A DNA stretch of 6,169 nucleotides, from assembly GCA_947600345.1 (NCBI GenBank), contig CANQGC010000180.1, forward strand, positions 1 to 6,169, in the 5' to 3' direction. This document shows positions 4,191-6,169 of the stretch, piece by piece. Origin of the DNA: an uncultured Clostridia bacterium. GTDB taxonomy: Bacteria; Bacillota; Clostridia; Christensenellales; Aristaeellaceae. Position 1 is the stretch's first letter; every line of letters begins with the position of its first letter. The notes beneath the pieces were generated by a model. The model was not told the DNA's origin and did no database searches. It saw only the letters and a list, made by a program, of their open reading frames with translations. Both the position numbers and the translations under genes were made by a program.

Positions 4191-5966
4191 TCACTCTCCC
4201 ATCTCCCGCAGGGCGTCCGTCGCGGCGGCGTTGCCCTGGGCGGCAGCGAGCTTGTACCACCGGATGGCCTCGGCGTCGCTCTGCGCCACGCCCTCGCCGT
4301 TGGCGTAGCAGGCGCCCAGGTTGTACTGGCCCTCCGCGTCGCCCTGCTCGGCGGAGCGGCGGTACCATTTGACCGCTTCAGCGTGATCCTGTTTCACGCC
4401 CTCGCCGCACGCGTAGCAGGCGCCCAGGTTGCACTGGGCGGCGGCGTGGCCCAGCTCCGCCGCGCGGCGGTAGAGCTCTGCGGCGCGGGCGGGGTCGCGC
4501 GCCACGCCCGTGCCGTCGTCGTAGAGCAGCGCGAGGTTGTAGATCGCGGGCGGATAGTCCCGCTCCGCCGCCAGCCGGTACAGTCGGGCGGCCTCGGCGT
4601 AGTCCCGCGCCACGAGCTCGCCGTCCTCGCATATGCTGCCGAGGTTGAATTGCGCGATTTCGTTGCCCTGCTCCACCGCGCGGCGGAGCAGCTCGAGGGC
4701 GCGCGCGGGATCGCGGGGCACGCCGTCGCCCTGCTGATAGAGCAGCGCAAGGTTGGTCTGTGCGTTGAGATCGCCCTGCTCGGCGGCGAGCACGTACCAC
4801 TTGGCGGCCTCCGCCGCGTCGCGGGGCACGCCCGTGCCGTCGTCGTACATCAGGCCGAGCTCGTACTGCGCCTCGGAGTCGCCCTGCTCAGCGGCGGCGC
4901 GGTACCACTTGGCGGCCTCGGTGAGGTCCTGTTGCACGCCCCTGCCGGTTTCGTAGGCCACGGCGACGAGGAACTGGTCGTCCACGCTGTCCTGCTCCGC
5001 CGCGGCCAGGTACCAGCGGAACGCCTCGGCGTCGTCCTGGGGGACGCCCTCGCCCCGGCGGTAGAGGTCGGCGAGGTAGTGCTGGGAATCGGCGTCGCCA
5101 TCCTCGGCGGCCATGCGCAGCCAGCGCGCTCCCTCGGCGGGATCGCGGGGCACGCCCTCGCCCTTTATGTACATGTTGGCGAGGTTGTACCGGGAATCGG
5201 CGTCGCCATCCTCGGCAGCGAGGCGATACCATTTCGCGGCCTCGGCAAAGTCCACGTCCCGACCCTCGCCCCAGTAGTACATGTCGCCCAGGTTGCGCCG
5301 GCCGTGGGGATTGCCCTGCGCGGCGGAGCGGGTGAACAGCTCGAAGGCGCGCGCGCAGTCCTGCGCGACGGCGTCGCCGTTGACATAGTGGATGCCCAGC
5401 ATGTACTGCGCGTCGGGGTCGCCCTGTTCGGCGGCGCGCTCGTACCACTTGACGGCCTCGGCGTCGCTTTCCTCCACGCCCTCGCCCTCGTCGTACATCC
5501 GGCCGAGCTCGTACTGCGCCCGGGCATGGCCGCTTTCGGCGGCGCGGCGGAACCAGCGGAGGGCCTCGGTTTCATCCAGCGGAACGCCGGTTCCGGAGGA
5601 ATAGGCGCAGGCGAGGCTATACTGCGCCTCCGGCTCGCCCGCCTCGGCGGCGCGGCGGTGCCAGCGCATGGCCTCGGCCCAGTCCTGCGGCATGCCCTCG
5701 CCACGCTCGCAGGCGATGGCGAGGTTGAGCTGCGCGGTGGGCTCGCCCTGCGCGGCGGCCATCTTCAGCCAGCGGATGCCCGTTGCGGGGTCGCGCGCCG
5801 CGCCGTTGCCCTCGAGGAGCATCGCGCCCAGCGCGCACTGGGCGCCGGCGTGGCCGAGGTTGGCGGCGGCGGTCAGCGGTTTGAGCGCACGGGCGGGGGT
5901 GTCGGTTTTGAGATATTCGAGGCCCTCCAGGAAGAGGGCCTCGGCGGATGACGGGTTGGTGTTCAT
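4191..5966 (-). CDS. Sel1-like repeat (SLR) protein, 591 residues
   Basis: The protein is almost entirely Sel1-like repeats, a TPR relative that folds as paired helices and stacks into a solenoid binding partner proteins. After a 41-residue N-terminus that itself looks like a degenerate helical repeat, residues 42-581 form 15 consecutive 36-residue units with no insertion or deletion, followed by a 10-residue partial unit (ATDALREMGE). The typical unit pattern is AQYNLGxMYxxGEGVxxDxAEAxKWYRxAAEQGD. Units 6, 9, 10 and 13 deviate most. No signal peptide, membrane segment or catalytic domain is present, so a cytoplasmic scaffold or adaptor role is likely; the partner is unknown. The ATG at 5966 has AGGAGG nine bases upstream. 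No clear terminator follows the stop, so its transcript may run into the small ORF downstream. Confidence 0.93.
   Translation of the reverse strand: MNTNPSSAEALFLEGLEYLKTDTPARALKPLTAAANLGHAGAQCALGAMLLEGNGAARDPATGIRWLKMAAAQGEPTAQLNLAIACERGEGMPQDWAEAMRWHRRAAEAGEPEAQYSLACAYSSGTGVPLDETEALRWFRRAAESGHARAQYELGRMYDEGEGVEESDAEAVKWYERAAEQGDPDAQYMLGIHYVNGDAVAQDCARAFELFTRSAAQGNPHGRRNLGDMYYWGEGRDVDFAEAAKWYRLAAEDGDADSRYNLANMYIKGEGVPRDPAEGARWLRMAAEDGDADSQHYLADLYRRGEGVPQDDAEAFRWYLAAAEQDSVDDQFLVAVAYETGRGVQQDLTEAAKWYRAAAEQGDSEAQYELGLMYDDGTGVPRDAAEAAKWYVLAAEQGDLNAQTNLALLYQQGDGVPRDPARALELLRRAVEQGNEIAQFNLGSICEDGELVARDYAEAARLYRLAAERDYPPAIYNLALLYDDGTGVARDPARAAELYRRAAELGHAAAQCNLGACYACGEGVKQDHAEAVKWYRRSAEQGDAEGQYNLGACYANGEGVAQSDAEAIRWYKLAAAQGNAAATDALREMGE
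4224..5843 (-). repeat. In-frame tandem array of 15 x 108-bp Sel1 repeats
   Basis: The 1620-bp array encodes exactly 15 units of 36 codons in unbroken register. Unit sequences are diverged, so it is not a recent simple expansion, although neighbouring units (for example the last two, both containing YNLGACY or CNLGACY) share longer identical stretches. Confidence 0.85.
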
Positions 5967-5975
5967 GGCGATGTG

Positions 5976-5981
5976 CCTCCT
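5976..5981 (-). promoter_or_regulatory. Ribosome binding site of the Sel1 gene
   Basis: AGGAGG on the minus strand, nine bases ahead of the ATG at 5966. It fixes the start codon. Confidence 0.85.
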
Positions 5982-5993
5982 GTTGCTTGCTAC

Positions 5994-6023
5994 ATTATAA
6001 CATACAGGGGAGGCGCAAGTCCA
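5994..6023 (-). promoter_or_regulatory. Extended -10 promoter of the Sel1 gene
   Basis: On the minus strand TGT-TATAAT (6002-5994) is a perfect -10 with the extended TGn motif. A -35-like TGGACT (6023-6018, 4 of 6 to TTGACA) lies 18 bases upstream. The predicted start near 5987 gives a short leader of about 20 bases carrying the RBS. Confidence 0.7.
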
Positions 6024-6036
6024 TAGTTGCCAAAAG

Positions 6037-6058
6037 CGCGGCAGCAGAAGGGAGATTC
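6037..6058 (+). repeat. End tag of a second hairpin cluster (inverted copy of 601-622)
   Basis: An exact 22-base reverse complement of 601-622, read here as CGCGGCAGCAGAAGGGAG and four further bases. It marks the switch from the Sel1 promoter region to palindromic sequence. Confidence 0.85.
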
Positions 6059-6169
6059 CAAAGGACCTCAGGTCCTTGAAGGTTGGAAACCCAAAGGGTT
6101 TCCAAGTTCGGCCTTTAGGCCGAACCGCACCGGCTCAAATCGAAGATTTGAGGCGGCGCGCCGCGGAAT
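6059..6169. repeat. Second hairpin array, cut by the window edge
   Basis: Five adjacent palindromes follow the tag. AAGGACCT (6061-6068) pairs with 6070-6077 around a C. TTGGAAACCC (6083-6092) pairs with 6096-6105 around AAA. GTTCGGCCT (6106-6114) pairs with 6117-6125. CTCAAATC (6134-6141) pairs with 6145-6152 around GAA. GCGGCGCGCCGC (6153-6164) is self-complementary. Only the first shares sequence with the left cluster; the others are different hairpins in the same architecture. No gene is seen here. Confidence 0.85.

Noticed and set aside
4383..5951. 522-codon plus-strand open frame opposite the Sel1 gene
   Set aside because: It is a mirror of the GC-rich repeated coding sequence. Its repetitive translation follows the 108-bp period, and it lacks an RBS and any family features.

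Overview
The window looks like chromosomal DNA from a high-GC member of the Bacillota, most likely a gut-type Clostridia lineage. That is an inference from several signs: a BceAB-type peptide-resistance ABC transporter, strong AGGAGG ribosome binding sites, sigma-A style promoters (one with perfect TTGACA-17-TATAAT), GC-rich codon third positions and a Sel1-repeat protein. No marker fixes the species.

Layout. Bases 1-622 hold no convincing gene. They form one long inverted-repeat element built from a series of perfect small hairpins, with mirror-image arms 26-180 and 425-579 (155 bp each, no gaps) centred at 302.5. A short promoter region (623-753) follows, with a candidate BceR-type operator, and then a two-gene plus-strand operon: a BceA-like ATPase (754-1617) overlapping a BceB-like permease (1601-3637). 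Next is a 550-bp region (3638-4190) with a hairpin terminator candidate, a 41-residue minus-strand ORF of unknown function, a long structured leader and a consensus promoter driving it. Bases 4191-5966 (minus) encode a 591-residue Sel1-like repeat protein with its own promoter and RBS. From 6037 to the right edge a second hairpin cluster begins. It opens with the same 22-bp tag that closes the first cluster, in inverted orientation.

How the parts work together. The two transporter genes should form a complex that senses and removes cell-envelope-active peptide antibiotics. Its usual partner, a BceRS-type two-component system, is not in the window, but the candidate operator suggests such a regulator exists elsewhere. 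The Sel1 protein is probably a cytoplasmic scaffold, and nothing in the window links it to the transporter.

The most unusual content is non-coding. The hairpin-array element shows compensatory base changes between its arms. The promoter-leader-hairpin unit ahead of the 41-residue ORF resembles an attenuated cis-regulatory RNA or a small RNA gene. Both are read directly from sequence; their functions are not known to me.
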